From Flavobacterium nitratireducens (GTDB lineage: Bacteria; Bacteroidota; Bacteroidia; Flavobacteriales; Flavobacteriaceae): a DNA stretch of 64,000 bases. A program made the translations under genes and the position numbers. Positions 28,179-37,965 of this stretch are shown here, piece by piece. Location of the stretch: NCBI RefSeq assembly GCF_029625335.1, contig NZ_CP121111.1, forward strand, positions 2,046,001 to 2,110,000, read 5' to 3'. The notes beneath the pieces are model-generated. The model was not told the origin of the DNA. It saw only the letters and a list, made by a program, of their open reading frames with translations, and searched no databases. Every line of letters starts with the position of its first letter. The stretch's first letter is position 1.

Positions 28179-28556
28179 ATGTTTTAGTATTGGTAGATTT
28201 AAAGTTATTTAAGTCAAGAATTCGTCTGTTCGAGTTGGTTTACAATTTGCGATAGAAAATTGTAAACCAGTATCGAGAACTCTAGTTTTAAACAAGGCTT
28301 CTCGATACTCCCGACACTTCGGGATTAAATAATAAAGCTATCGCATTATCATTTAAAATCACACGAAGTGACGACAAAAAAACTTAATTTAATGATATTG
28401 ACCGCAGATTCACAGATTAAGAAAATCTGCGAATTTGCGGTTTTTGTTTTTGATTATGAGGCATCTATTGTTATTTAAATGTTAAAAACAACAAACGATA
28501 ACGATGTATTATTGCTTGCTTCAATTAAATTAACAGGCGGTGAAAATTCCTTTTTG
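28179..28556. other. Gene-free stretch with several hairpins
   Basis: About 380 bases without a gene. TGGTTTACAATTT (28236-28248) and its exact complement (28257-28269) form a 13-bp hairpin. AGTATCGAGAA and TTCTCGATACT (28269-28309) form an 11-bp inverted repeat. CCCGACACTTCGGG follows near 28314. A terminator-like stem ends the region. Confidence 0.6.
28401..28447 (+). terminator. Long terminator-like hairpin
   Basis: ACCGCAGATTCACAGATT pairs with AATCTGCGAATTTGCGGT with two mismatches, then a T-run. It probably ends the transcript of the Gfo/Idh/MocA gene, although 220 bases downstream. Confidence 0.6.
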
Positions 28557-28561
28557 TATTT

Positions 28562-29805
28562 TTGCATATTCAATCCCTAAACACTACGCCTTTGTTACGA
28601 TTAAATTTAATAGGGAGCTTTAGAGCGCAAGGAAAGATAAAAAAGAGTTTTAGAAATGCTAAGATTTCTTATTTAAATAGAGTTCGACTTGCTGTAGCTT
28701 CTTTTTATTTTGCAATGGGTTTGTGTTTTGCTACTTGGGCAAGTAGGATTCCAGATATTAGAGTAGCGCTTCATCTTAGTGATGCCGATTTAGGTTCTAT
28801 TTTATTTGCTTTGCCTGTGGGACAATTAACCATGATGGCTTTCTCGGGTAAATTAGTTACACGTTTTGGCAGTCATCGTTTATTGGTTATTTCGTTGAGT
28901 GTATATGCTTTTTGTTTGACTAATTTAGGATTAGCTACAAATGCCTGGCAGCTTGCACTGGCTTTATATGTTTTTGGAATGTTTGGGAATATGAACAATA
29001 TTGCTGTCAATACCCAAGGCGTTTATACCGAACAACTTTTCAAAAAAACCATCATGGCCTCTTTTCATGGAGTATGGAGTTTTGCAGGTTTTACAGGAGC
29101 TTTACTTGGTTTAGGAATGTTAGCATTGGATTTAATTCCGTACTATCATTTTATTATAGTAGGAATTATTACTATTTTACTTATCGTATTCAATTATAAA
29201 TATTTGGTGAAAGCCAAAGAAAAACGAAAAGCTCCGGAGAAGAAAAAACTGTTTTCAAAACCTGATTCGGCTTTGATTTGGTTGGGAGTTATAGGATTTG
29301 GTTCAATGGCAAGCGAAGGAATTATGTTTGATTGGAGCGGAATTTATTTCAAAGATATTGTTCAGGCACCGGGACCACTAATCATTTTAGGTTATACCTC
29401 ATTTATGATTATGATGGCTACTGGACGTTTTTTAGGCGACGGTATGATTAATCGTTATGGAAGGAAATTAGTATTGCAAACTGGAGGAATTCTTATTTCT
29501 ACAGGACTGTTTACAACCGTATTTTTTCCTATTTGGTTTCGTCAATGATTGGATTTATGTTGGTAGGACTTGGTGTTTCAACCATTGTACCAACACTTTA
29601 TAGTCTGGCAGGAAAACATCCAACTATTCCTCCTGGGGAAGCCTTAACAGCTGTTTCTAGTGTGAGTTTCCTTGGTTTTTTGATGGGACCACCCGTAATT
29701 GGTTACATAGCCGAATTGTTTGGGCTTCGATTTTCATTTGCTTTTATTGGTGTTTTCGGGATTATTATTGCTTTCCTTGTTCCAAGAATTAAAGTGATTC
29801 AGTAG
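28562..29805 (+). pseudogene. MFS transporter (FucP/YbjJ-like), frameshifted
   Basis: Two frames form one transporter of about 410 residues. MGLCFATWASRIPDIR opens the first span, followed by GSILFALPVGQL, FGMFGNMNNIAVNTQG and MASFHGVWSFAGFTGALLG. The first frame ends at 29548 in VFFPIWFRQ. Adding one T near 29530 gives VFFPYLVSSMIGFMLVGLG, and the second frame runs to 29805. No ATG precedes MGLCF. The TTG at 28562 overlaps a TATTTTTG promoter-like box (28557-28564), so the true start is probably further downstream or masked by another indel. Substrate, likely a small sugar or metabolite, is unknown. Confidence 0.75.
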
Positions 29806-30091
29806 GATTTTATCAAAAGTTTTTTAAAAACTATTAGAAAAGGCATAGAAAATTAGTCGTCTCCTTTTCAGCTCAATAATTATCCAATAAAAAACCCAAA
29901 AAATTATTTAATCAAATCATTTTTTTCTTACTTTTAAATTATTCAAAGTGCCGAATCATTTTTTTAATTGGTTTGATACCACCGCTTTGAATTAGGCTTG
30001 GTTCATTTATGACGATAGTCTGATTTCCCAAAAACAAGAATCCTAATGGATTGGAAATATTCATTTTTCGAATATTTCTGAGTCTTTAGTT

Positions 30092-32953
30092 ATGGCATTA
30101 AAATCATTTGGATTTATGAAATATTTTCTTGTTCTACTTTTGAGTTTTGGGGCATTCAAAAGTGTAATTGCACAAAATCAGGCGCGAATTATAGCTAAGG
30201 TTTTAGATTCTAAAACGTTGAAACCACTTGTAGGTGTTGTGGTTTCTATTCAAAATACCTCCTATACACAACTTTCTAATTCGGATGGAATAGTCATTTT
30301 TGAGTCCATTCACGCTGCCGATTATTTAATTCTATTTCATAGTCAAGGCTATAAAGATGCTTTGTTTCCAGTTTCAACTCAAAATTCATTAGAAGTCGAT
30401 TTAGGAACTATTGTATTAGAACTAGACCAAATTACGGACCAACAAGCAGCTCTTATTCAACTTTTGGAAGACGATTTGACAGATGATAACAGTAGTTCAG
30501 AAACTACTTCGGGTTTATTACAATCTTCTAAAGATGCCTTTCAACAAGCGGCCGCTTTCAATTGGGGACAAGCTCGTTTTCGAATCAGGGGTTTGGATAT
30601 TGAAAATGCAAGTACCATGATTAATGGAATCATAATGAATAAAATATATGATGGTAGACCCAATTGGAACAACTGGGGCGGTCTCAATGATGCAACTCGA
30701 AATCAGGAATTCTCGGTAGGAACGACTCCTTCTGATTATACCTTTGGAGGAATTTTAGGGACACAGGAAATCAATACTAGGGCTTCCATTTATAGAGAAG
30801 GAAGCCGACTGACTTTTTCAGGAACAAATACAAATTATACTTGGCGTGCTATGGCAACCTACGCTTCAGGAATGAGTAACAAAGGCTGGGCTTATGTGGT
30901 TTCGGCAGGGAAACGCTATGCACAAGAAGGGTATTTTCACGGCACAAATTATGATGCTAATTCTTTGTTTTTTAGTATCGAAAAGAAATTAAACGACCAG
31001 CATTCACTTAACATTTTAGGCTTTTATACCCCAAATGAAAGAGGTAAAAATTCGCCAAATACGGCCGAAGTAATCCAATTAACAAACGAAAAATACAATT
31101 CGTATTGGGGATACCAAAATGGGAAAATTAGAAATTCCAGAGTGCGAACTGTTGCCGAACCCATAGTGATGCTCAACCATTATTTTAAAGTTAACGACCA
31201 TAGCAATCTCAATTCGGGTCTAATGTACCAATGGGGAAAAGTAGGCAACAGCAATGTTGATTATCAAAATGCTAATAGTCCTGATCCTACTTATTATCGA
31301 AAAATGCCAAGCTATTATTTGTCCATGTATGCTCCTGACAACGGAGAATATTCGGGAGATTTTACACCCGATTATGAAAATGCAGCGAAAAGTAAAGAAG
31401 CTTTTTTAGCCCATCCCCAAATCGATTGGGAAGCGATGTATCGTGCCAATCAAAATCCTGTAGTGGATTCAAATTCTAATATCATTGGTTATGTGCCAGC
31501 GCAAAGTCATTATGTGTTGTACGAGGATCGTTCCGACGATAAAACATTGTCCATGTCTACTAATTTCAATTCGCAACTTAATGAAAATATGATTTTCAAT
31601 ACCGGAATCTCTTTTCGGGACTTGAAGTCGCATAATTTTCAAAAACTCTTGGATTTATTAGGCGGAACTTTTTTTGAAGATATTGATGGGTTTTATAGTG
31701 GTTCTCAAGCACAATCCGACTTGAATAATCCCAATCGTCAGGTGAAAGTGGGTGATCTTTATGGTTATAATTATAAGCTTTCGGCAACTGCTGTAGAAGC
31801 CTTTACTCAGTTTAAATTTTCCTATAACAAAGTTGATTTTTATTTGGCTCAGTCGTTTTCGAAAACCAATTACCAACGAGAAGGTTGGTATAAAAACGGA
31901 ATTTATCCCACGACTTCTTTTGGCAAAAGTCAAAAACTTAACTTTGAAAATTATGGATTCAAAGGGGGCGTTCTTTTTAAAATTGCTGGAAATCAATTGT
32001 TTAATTGTAATGCCGCGCATCTAACAAGACCACCTAATTTGAGAAACAGTTTTTCTAATGCCCGTTTGAATAATAGTGTGGTGGACGGACTGGAAAGTGA
32101 AACACTCAATAGTATTGATGCGACTTATATTTTTCGGACTCCAAAAATCAAAACCCGATTGACCGCTTATTATGCAACGATTAATAATACAACGAAAGTC
32201 AGCTTTTTTTATGCCGAAGGAATTTTTGATAATGAAGCAGGTTATACGAATACAAATGCTTTTGTGAGTCAGACATTGACTCGTTTGGATAAAAAGAATT
32301 GGGGAGCCGAATTCAGTTTGGAATACCAAATAGACCCCACGCTTAAAACTACTTTTTCTGCTGCTTATGGTCAATATACCTATGATAGCAACCCGAATGT
32401 GAGCTTTAATAATGATGCGGTGGCAAGTGTTGATAACACAACACCTTCATTTGATTTTGGAACCGCACTTTTAAAAAATTACAAACAGGCAGGTATGCCG
32501 CAGCAGGCGTATAGTTTAGGATTGGAATACCGAAATCCTAAATATTGGTGGGTTGGAACCAATGTGAATTTCTTAGCCGATACTTATATTGATATTTCGC
32601 CACTATCCAGAACCAATCGTTTTTATACCAATCCAGCTAGCGGTTTTCCATTTCCAGAAGCAACTGAGGAAAGAGCAGCCGAATTATTGCGACAAGAAAA
32701 ATTGGATTCGGTTTTATTGCTCAATTTGATTGGTGGTAAATCTTGGCGATTTAAAAGTAACACGCTCGGACTTTTTGTGAGTATTAATAATTTGCTGGAC
32801 TCACAATTTAAAACAGGTGGTTATGAGCAAGCCCGAAATGCCAATTTTAGGCAACTCAATCAAGATGTTTCCAGTGGTTCACCTGCTTTTGGTAACAAGT
32901 ATTTCAATGGTTTTGGCCGCACTTATTTTGTAAATCTGTATTTCAGTTTCTAA
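30092..32953 (+). CDS. TonB-dependent outer-membrane receptor
   Basis: A 953-residue receptor: signal peptide (VIAQ), carboxypeptidase-regulatory-like domain (about 30-115), a plug with ARFRIRGLDIENASTMINGI, and a barrel rich in alternating aromatic strands that ends GFGRTYFVNLYFSF. It is not SusC-like (no SusD partner; different plug). It is followed after 18 bases by a DUF5689 lipoprotein, and the two probably work together on the outer membrane. Ligand is unknown. A start at the second Met (MKYFL, residue 9) would also give a proper signal peptide. Confidence 0.9.
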   Translation: MALKSFGFMKYFLVLLLSFGAFKSVIAQNQARIIAKVLDSKTLKPLVGVVVSIQNTSYTQLSNSDGIVIFESIHAADYLILFHSQGYKDALFPVSTQNSLEVDLGTIVLELDQITDQQAALIQLLEDDLTDDNSSSETTSGLLQSSKDAFQQAAAFNWGQARFRIRGLDIENASTMINGIIMNKIYDGRPNWNNWGGLNDATRNQEFSVGTTPSDYTFGGILGTQEINTRASIYREGSRLTFSGTNTNYTWRAMATYASGMSNKGWAYVVSAGKRYAQEGYFHGTNYDANSLFFSIEKKLNDQHSLNILGFYTPNERGKNSPNTAEVIQLTNEKYNSYWGYQNGKIRNSRVRTVAEPIVMLNHYFKVNDHSNLNSGLMYQWGKVGNSNVDYQNANSPDPTYYRKMPSYYLSMYAPDNGEYSGDFTPDYENAAKSKEAFLAHPQIDWEAMYRANQNPVVDSNSNIIGYVPAQSHYVLYEDRSDDKTLSMSTNFNSQLNENMIFNTGISFRDLKSHNFQKLLDLLGGTFFEDIDGFYSGSQAQSDLNNPNRQVKVGDLYGYNYKLSATAVEAFTQFKFSYNKVDFYLAQSFSKTNYQREGWYKNGIYPTTSFGKSQKLNFENYGFKGGVLFKIAGNQLFNCNAAHLTRPPNLRNSFSNARLNNSVVDGLESETLNSIDATYIFRTPKIKTRLTAYYATINNTTKVSFFYAEGIFDNEAGYTNTNAFVSQTLTRLDKKNWGAEFSLEYQIDPTLKTTFSAAYGQYTYDSNPNVSFNNDAVASVDNTTPSFDFGTALLKNYKQAGMPQQAYSLGLEYRNPKYWWVGTNVNFLADTYIDISPLSRTNRFYTNPASGFPFPEATEERAAELLRQEKLDSVLLLNLIGGKSWRFKSNTLGLFVSINNLLDSQFKTGGYEQARNANFRQLNQDVSSGSPAFGNKYFNGFGRTYFVNLYFSF

Positions 32954-32971
32954 TTTTTAAATGGAAATTTT

Positions 32972-34321
32972 ATGAAAAGTAGCTATACTACCTTTATTTA
33001 TCTTTTAGTTGGTTTATGGTTTTTTGGAGCTTGCGCAAATGATGAAACCCAAATTCCAAAACTCGTCTGTAACCAACCCGATTTTACAGCAAATAAAACT
33101 GTGGCGGATATTAAATCCGCTTCAGCAGAAATTGTGGCTCAATATGCCTATGATGATGTAATTGAGGCTTATGTGGTTTCGAGTGATGAAAACGGTAATT
33201 TTTTTAAGACGATTTCGTTGCAAACGTTGCCTACTGCGAGTAGTCCTGCTCAGGGATTTTCGGTTCCTGTTGATGTGTCTAATTTGTACGTAGATTATAG
33301 AGTGGGTAATAAAGTGTATGTGAAATTAAAAAATCAATATACTGATTTGTACTTTGGAGGTTTACGTATGGGTTCTTTGTATGTCAATGCTTTTAATTTG
33401 GGAGGAGTTGGTAGGCTTTCGCAAAATGATTATAAAAAAGTTTTGTATGCTTCCTGTACGAATGTAAAAGAGGAACAATTAGTTAGCGCGCTGAATTTAG
33501 GTGAAATTAACGATAGTCATTTAAACACGCTTGTTGAATTGTCGGATGTACAGTTTACAGAACCAGCTATTGGTCGTCACTACTTTGAAGAAACGAATAA
33601 TGTAGGCGGTGCAACCAATTGGAATTTGGTAGACAAAAATGGGAACCAACTTATTTTTAGAACGAGTTCCTTCGCTGATTTTTCGAAGAATTTAGTGCCA
33701 ACGGGTAGTGGAAAAATAAGAGGCGTACTCACTAAATACGATACCGATTATCAGTTAATAGTCAGAAAAGAAGCCGATGTGCAAATGACTGCCAGTCGAA
33801 ATATTCCTTTTTTTGTTGAAGATTTTCAAACAGTTACTGATGGGACAAATTTAAGTTTGCCCGGATGGAGTAATCTTATAGAAGCAGGAGCAATCGTTTG
33901 GAAAGGAGGAATTTCCGGTACAAATGGCTATGCCGAATTTGCGATCACGGGGACTAAAGTTGCCTCAAATATTGTTTGGTTAATTTCGCCTAAAATTGAT
34001 ATGGATACACATACTCATGAAAGTTTATCATTTCGTTCAGCCCAAGACCACTTGGATGTCGATTCGCCATTAAATACCTTGGAAGTATATGTTTCAACTA
34101 ATTTTGATGGACTGCATGTAACTTCCGCAACATGGACTAAACTCCCTGCAAAAATCCCCACTCAATCTACTCCTTGGAATGAGTTTATAGGTTCGGGAGC
34201 TATTGATTTATCGAGTTACACAGGGAAAATCAATATTGCTTTTCGATATATTGGTTCAGGAAAAAATCTAGCTTTAGATGGTACTTTTCAAATAGATGAT
34301 GTTCAAATTTATGGAGATTAG
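32972..34321 (+). CDS. DUF5689-domain surface lipoprotein
   Basis: A 449-residue lipoprotein (lipobox FGAC, Cys21). The N-terminal part (about 40-270) resembles DUF5689, an OB-fold-like domain (IEAYVVSSDENGNFFKTISL; YVDYRVGNKVYVKLKN). The C-terminal part (about 275-449) resembles a 'choice-of-anchor' or DUF5017 beta-sandwich: FFVEDFQTVTDG, LPGWSN, and a closing ALDGTFQIDDVQIYG. It follows the TonB receptor by 18 bases, so it is probably a surface-exposed partner of that receptor. The molecular role of these domains is not established. Confidence 0.82.
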   Translation: MKSSYTTFIYLLVGLWFFGACANDETQIPKLVCNQPDFTANKTVADIKSASAEIVAQYAYDDVIEAYVVSSDENGNFFKTISLQTLPTASSPAQGFSVPVDVSNLYVDYRVGNKVYVKLKNQYTDLYFGGLRMGSLYVNAFNLGGVGRLSQNDYKKVLYASCTNVKEEQLVSALNLGEINDSHLNTLVELSDVQFTEPAIGRHYFEETNNVGGATNWNLVDKNGNQLIFRTSSFADFSKNLVPTGSGKIRGVLTKYDTDYQLIVRKEADVQMTASRNIPFFVEDFQTVTDGTNLSLPGWSNLIEAGAIVWKGGISGTNGYAEFAITGTKVASNIVWLISPKIDMDTHTHESLSFRSAQDHLDVDSPLNTLEVYVSTNFDGLHVTSATWTKLPAKIPTQSTPWNEFIGSGAIDLSSYTGKINIAFRYIGSGKNLALDGTFQIDDVQIYGD

Positions 34322-34341
34322 TTTTTTGTAAATCCCTTTAC

Positions 34342-34349
34342 TATATTTG
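34342..34349 (+). promoter_or_regulatory. -7 box before the FKBP gene
   Basis: TATATTTG, 25 bases before ATG 34374, fits the TAnnTTTG consensus. It overlaps the upstream TTG at 34347 and therefore argues for the later ATG as the real start. Confidence 0.5.
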
Positions 34350-34373
34350 GCTATTAAAAAAATAAAATTAACT

Positions 34374-34853
34374 ATGAAACATTTGTTATCGGCCTTATTG
34401 GTTATGACTCTTTTTATTTCTTGTAAAAAAGAAACTAGCGAAAGTAGTAGTGTAGCTCCAAGTGAGATTCCGTACATTGCTAAAAATGAAAAAGAAATTG
34501 AAGACTATGTAGCTAAAAAAGGATTAAAAGGAACTAAAACCGAATCAGGATTATATTATGTAATCAATAATCCAGGTACAGGAAAGCAAGCTACTCCAGC
34601 GTCTAATGTAACGGTTGCTTACAAAGGATATTTTATGGATGGTAAAGTATTTGATCAAAGTGATGAAAAAGGAATTTCTTTTAATTTAAATCAAGTAGTT
34701 AAAGGTTGGACAGAGGGAATTTCGTATCTAAAAGAAGGCGGAAGTGCAATACTAGTTATTCCAGCTAAGTTAGGATATGGAGGTAGTGATAATGGTGCTA
34801 TTCCAGGAGGTTCCGTATTGGTTTTTGATGTAAAATTGATTTCAGTTAACTAA
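34374..34853 (+). CDS. FKBP-type peptidyl-prolyl isomerase lipoprotein
   Basis: 159 residues from ATG 34374 (MKHLLSALL), chosen because it gives a clean lipoprotein signal (LFISC) and lies downstream of a TATATTTG promoter box. The FKBP domain (about 65-159) shows VTVAYKGYFMDGKVFDQS, VVKGWTEGISYLKEGGSA, IPAKLGYGG and the closing LVFDVKLISV. It catalyses cis-trans isomerisation of prolyl bonds and would help fold exported proteins from a membrane anchor. It has its own promoter, so is probably not part of the TonB receptor operon. Confidence 0.92.
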   Translation: MKHLLSALLVMTLFISCKKETSESSSVAPSEIPYIAKNEKEIEDYVAKKGLKGTKTESGLYYVINNPGTGKQATPASNVTVAYKGYFMDGKVFDQSDEKGISFNLNQVVKGWTEGISYLKEGGSAILVIPAKLGYGGSDNGAIPGGSVLVFDVKLISVN

Positions 34854-34954
34854 TTTCTTTTTTTAAATTTCAATGGTTTTTAGGGTGTTTTTAAGGAATT
34901 ATAAATCCCATTTCTACGTTACAAATCACTAAATTTGTAACCTTATTTAAAGAC

Positions 34955-36181
34955 ATGTTAGAAAAAGAAGTAATAAATTTTGAAAAATCGGTCATTGTAG
35001 GTATCATTACCCAAAACCAGAGTGAGGAGAAACTCAATGAGTATCTTGATGAGTTAGAGTTTTTGACCTTTACCGCTGGTGGACAGGTGGTGAAACGTTT
35101 TTCGCAAAAAATGGATAAACCGAATCCTAAAACGTTTTTAGGTACAGGTAAAATTGAAGAAATCCATTATTTTGTAAAAGAAAATGGTATTTCAACTATC
35201 ATATTTGATGACGAATTAACGCCTTCACAACAAAAAAATATTTCCAAAATTATCGATTGTAAAATTTTGGACAGGACGAATTTGATTCTGGATATTTTTG
35301 CCCAAAGAGCCGAAACTTCCTATGCGCGTACTCAGGTAGAATTGGCACAATGCCAATATTTGTTACCAAGACTTTCAGGATTGTGGACACACTTAGAGCG
35401 TCAAAAAGGAGGTATCGGGATGCGTGGTCCTGGGGAAACGGAGATTGAAACCGACCGTCGTATTGTACGTGACCGAATCTCATTGTTGAAAGATAAAATC
35501 AAAACCATCGACAGGCAAATGGGCGTGCAACGCAGTAATCGTGGCGCTATGGTTCGTGTGGCTTTAGTAGGTTATACCAATGTGGGAAAATCGACTTTGA
35601 TGAACGCCATTGGGAAAAGCGATGTTTTTGTCGAAAACAAATTGTTTGCTACCTTGGATACTACTGTTCGAAAAGTGGTGATTAAAAACTTACCGTTCCT
35701 ACTTTCGGATACCGTAGGATTCATTCGAAAATTGCCTACACAATTGGTAGAATCGTTCAAGAGTACGCTGGATGAGGTTCGTGAAGCCGATTTGTTATTG
35801 CATGTAGTAGATATTTCTCATCCAGATTTTGAGGATCATATTGCTTCGGTAAACCAAATTTTAGTAGACATTAAAGCGAGTGATAAACCAACATTGATGG
35901 TATTCAATAAAATTGACGCTTATCGTCATTTGACCATTGATGAAGACGATTTGATGACTGAGAAAACGACTAAACACTACACACTTGACGAGTGGAAATC
36001 TACTTGGATGAGTCGAGTAGGAGAGCAAAATGCCTTGTTTATTTCGGCAGCTCAAAAACAAAACTTCGAAGAATTCCGAGAAAGAGTTTACGAAGCCGTA
36101 CGTCAAATACATATTACCCGTTTTCCCTACAACAAATTCTTGTATCCGGACTATAAGGATGCGACAGAGAAAGAAGAGTAG
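34955..36181 (+). CDS. hflX: GTPase HflX
   Basis: A 408-residue ribosome-associated GTPase. The N-terminal HflX domain (about 20-190) has TFLGTGKIEEI, RAETSYARTQVELAQ and the glycine-rich GGIGMRGPGETEIETDRR. The G domain follows, with P-loop GYTNVGKST (Lys212), DTVGFIRKLP (G3) and NKID (G4). Length is normal. HflX splits stalled or heat-damaged 70S ribosomes and binds the 50S subunit. It is preceded by TAAATTTG near 34930 and followed by a strong terminator, so it is a single-gene unit. Confidence 0.96.
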   Translation: MLEKEVINFEKSVIVGIITQNQSEEKLNEYLDELEFLTFTAGGQVVKRFSQKMDKPNPKTFLGTGKIEEIHYFVKENGISTIIFDDELTPSQQKNISKIIDCKILDRTNLILDIFAQRAETSYARTQVELAQCQYLLPRLSGLWTHLERQKGGIGMRGPGETEIETDRRIVRDRISLLKDKIKTIDRQMGVQRSNRGAMVRVALVGYTNVGKSTLMNAIGKSDVFVENKLFATLDTTVRKVVIKNLPFLLSDTVGFIRKLPTQLVESFKSTLDEVREADLLLHVVDISHPDFEDHIASVNQILVDIKASDKPTLMVFNKIDAYRHLTIDEDDLMTEKTTKHYTLDEWKSTWMSRVGEQNALFISAAQKQNFEEFRERVYEAVRQIHITRFPYNKFLYPDYKDATEKEE

Positions 36182-36205
36182 CATTTCTAAAATATAGATT
36201 ACTGC

Positions 36206-36241
36206 AAATCCCTCTTGAGTTTTTCAAGAGGGATTTTTTTT
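36206..36241 (+). terminator. Terminator after hflX
   Basis: AAATCCCTCTTGA and TTCAAGAGGGATTT form a long, nearly perfect stem followed by a T-run. Confidence 0.9.
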
Positions 36242-36418
36242 AGAAATATAGTTCTTTGTAAGTGTAGAATAAAATTTACATTTTAAAATTATTTTTTACT
36301 TTATATAAGAAAAAACACGTATGTTTGAGAAAATTATTATCCCTATTTTGACAGCACAATTAGTTTAAGATTACGATTAGTAAATAATTGAATAATAATT
36401 AATCAAAAACAATAAATT

Positions 36419-37006
36419 ATGAATTTTAAATTTATCTTAAGTTGCTTATTAATTTCTTTAGTTTCATTCGCACAATCGCGAAATAGAATTATTAAAAAAA
36501 TAGGAGACAAGCCTATTGTTTTTATAGATAGCGCAAAAGTAGATTATAGTCAAATTGCAAAGTATGAAGCTGATCAAATTGCAAGTTTTACGGTTTTATT
36601 AGATAAAGACGCTGTGAATTTAATGGGTGAAGATGGTAAAGATGGAGTTATATATATAGAAACAAAAAAATTTGCAAGAATTAGATATTGGAAATATTTC
36701 AAATCAAAATCGTCTGACTATTTTAATATTGTCCCTGATTTAGAAAAAGAAATTAATATTCAATATATTTTAAATGACAAAATTTTAAATGATAATTTCG
36801 AGGCAAATTTGGCATCAATAGATGATCAAATATTTAAGGGAATAACTATTATTACGAAGGATGAATTAATAAAAAAATATAATATTGACAACAAAGATTT
36901 TGGAGTATTGATTAACTCTGATGTTCCAGATAATCTTCATAATGGGACAGAAAAAAATGATATAGGAATATTTAAAGAATTATTTGACGTAGTTGATTTT
37001 TTTTAA
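36419..37006 (+). CDS. Secreted protein of unknown function with a TonB-plug-like segment
   Basis: A 195-residue protein with a signal peptide ending near SFAQ (residue 19). I do not recognise a family for the whole. Residues about 50-85 (ADQIASFTVLLDKDAVNLMG and GVIYIETKK) read like the end of a TonB-receptor plug, where 'I.S..VLKD.....YG..G..GVI.I.TK' is typical, but no barrel follows. The rest is charged and repeats a plug-like idea (DQIFKGITIITKDE). It could be a signalling or adaptor relic of a receptor, or an independent small family. Flanked by the hflX terminator and a convergent DUF3078 gene. Confidence 0.6.
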   Translation: MNFKFILSCLLISLVSFAQSRNRIIKKIGDKPIVFIDSAKVDYSQIAKYEADQIASFTVLLDKDAVNLMGEDGKDGVIYIETKKFARIRYWKYFKSKSSDYFNIVPDLEKEINIQYILNDKILNDNFEANLASIDDQIFKGITIITKDELIKKYNIDNKDFGVLINSDVPDNLHNGTEKNDIGIFKELFDVVDFF

Positions 37007-37041
37007 ATTCAAAAGGGATTTTTTTATGAGTTCAATGAAAA

Positions 37042-37893
37042 TTAGAAACCATAATTAATTCCTAAGCCAAAAATTTCCCTAACCTGAACTGCTTTTATGG
37101 CATTGTCATCGTAAATAGCCAGCATATTGATATTGGCGGAAAGGTATTTGTTAATTTTCATGACGATGTTCATCTGATAGTTAATATCTACATTTTGAGG
37201 GTCTTCAAGATAATTAGAATACAAATTCAGAATGTTTTCAATAGACACATTAGTTATGGGACTGAATTTGTAATATGCTGATATGCTTGCTCCTAATTCG
37301 AATCGGGTAGTTTTCCCTTGTGCAACACCAAATGAAGTACCCAAATCTGTAAAATGTTGGTGTACTACAATTAATTTTCCTGCTGCAGGAGAGAAGTTTA
37401 CACTGGCATTGTTGTCTTTTTTCCATAAAAATCCTGGCCCAAATTGGAAATACGCTGGTGAAAAAAGATGCGAAATTTTGACATCATTTTTATCAAGTCC
37501 AGTATCCATTTGTGATTTAAAATTAAAGTACATGGAGTAATACCAATTTTTAGCCGTCGATTTTTTACCCCATAGCGAATTTAATTCAAGGCGATCATCC
37601 GTTTTTGCTATTCTTTCATTCCCTTTAATTTTACTCAATCCATAGGCTAATATGAATTTGCTATCCCAAACTACATTGCCTTTTTTGTAATTGAAATCAT
37701 AGTTTATACCAAAATTCCCTGCAACATTACTCGTTCCTCCACCTAGCCATTGTCTGTTGTAGGCAGATTGGCTTAATAATAGGTTCATATTGCCTTTGGT
37801 TGTCCAAACCTTAGTAGTATCCTTTATTGTTTCTTGTGCTTTTGTGATTAAGAATGAAAATACAAATACGGTGGTAAGAAGAATGTTTTTCAT
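37042..37893 (-). CDS. DUF3078 outer-membrane beta-barrel protein
   Basis: A 283-residue protein with a signal peptide (ITKAQE), then alternating beta strands ending VREIFGLGINYGF, a C-terminal aromatic of an outer-membrane barrel. NLLLSQSAYNRQWLGGGTSN and NYDFNYKKGNVVWDSKF are characteristic of DUF3078 proteins of Bacteroidota. Function unknown. It is the last gene downstream of the suf cluster on the minus strand, 73 bases after DUF2480, and may be part of the same transcript. Confidence 0.85.
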   Translation of the reverse strand: MKNILLTTVFVFSFLITKAQETIKDTTKVWTTKGNMNLLLSQSAYNRQWLGGGTSNVAGNFGINYDFNYKKGNVVWDSKFILAYGLSKIKGNERIAKTDDRLELNSLWGKKSTAKNWYYSMYFNFKSQMDTGLDKNDVKISHLFSPAYFQFGPGFLWKKDNNASVNFSPAAGKLIVVHQHFTDLGTSFGVAQGKTTRFELGASISAYYKFSPITNVSIENILNLYSNYLEDPQNVDINYQMNIVMKINKYLSANINMLAIYDDNAIKAVQVREIFGLGINYGF

Positions 37894-37965
37894 TTTTTTG
37901 GACTTTATGTTAAGTAAATATAAAAAAAATGCTACTTAAAAAGTAGCATTTGAGTTAGTATTTTC

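Noticed and set aside
34347..34373. TTG start nine codons upstream for the FKBP gene
   Set aside because: It overlaps a TATATTTG promoter box; ATG 34374 gives a proper lipoprotein signal.
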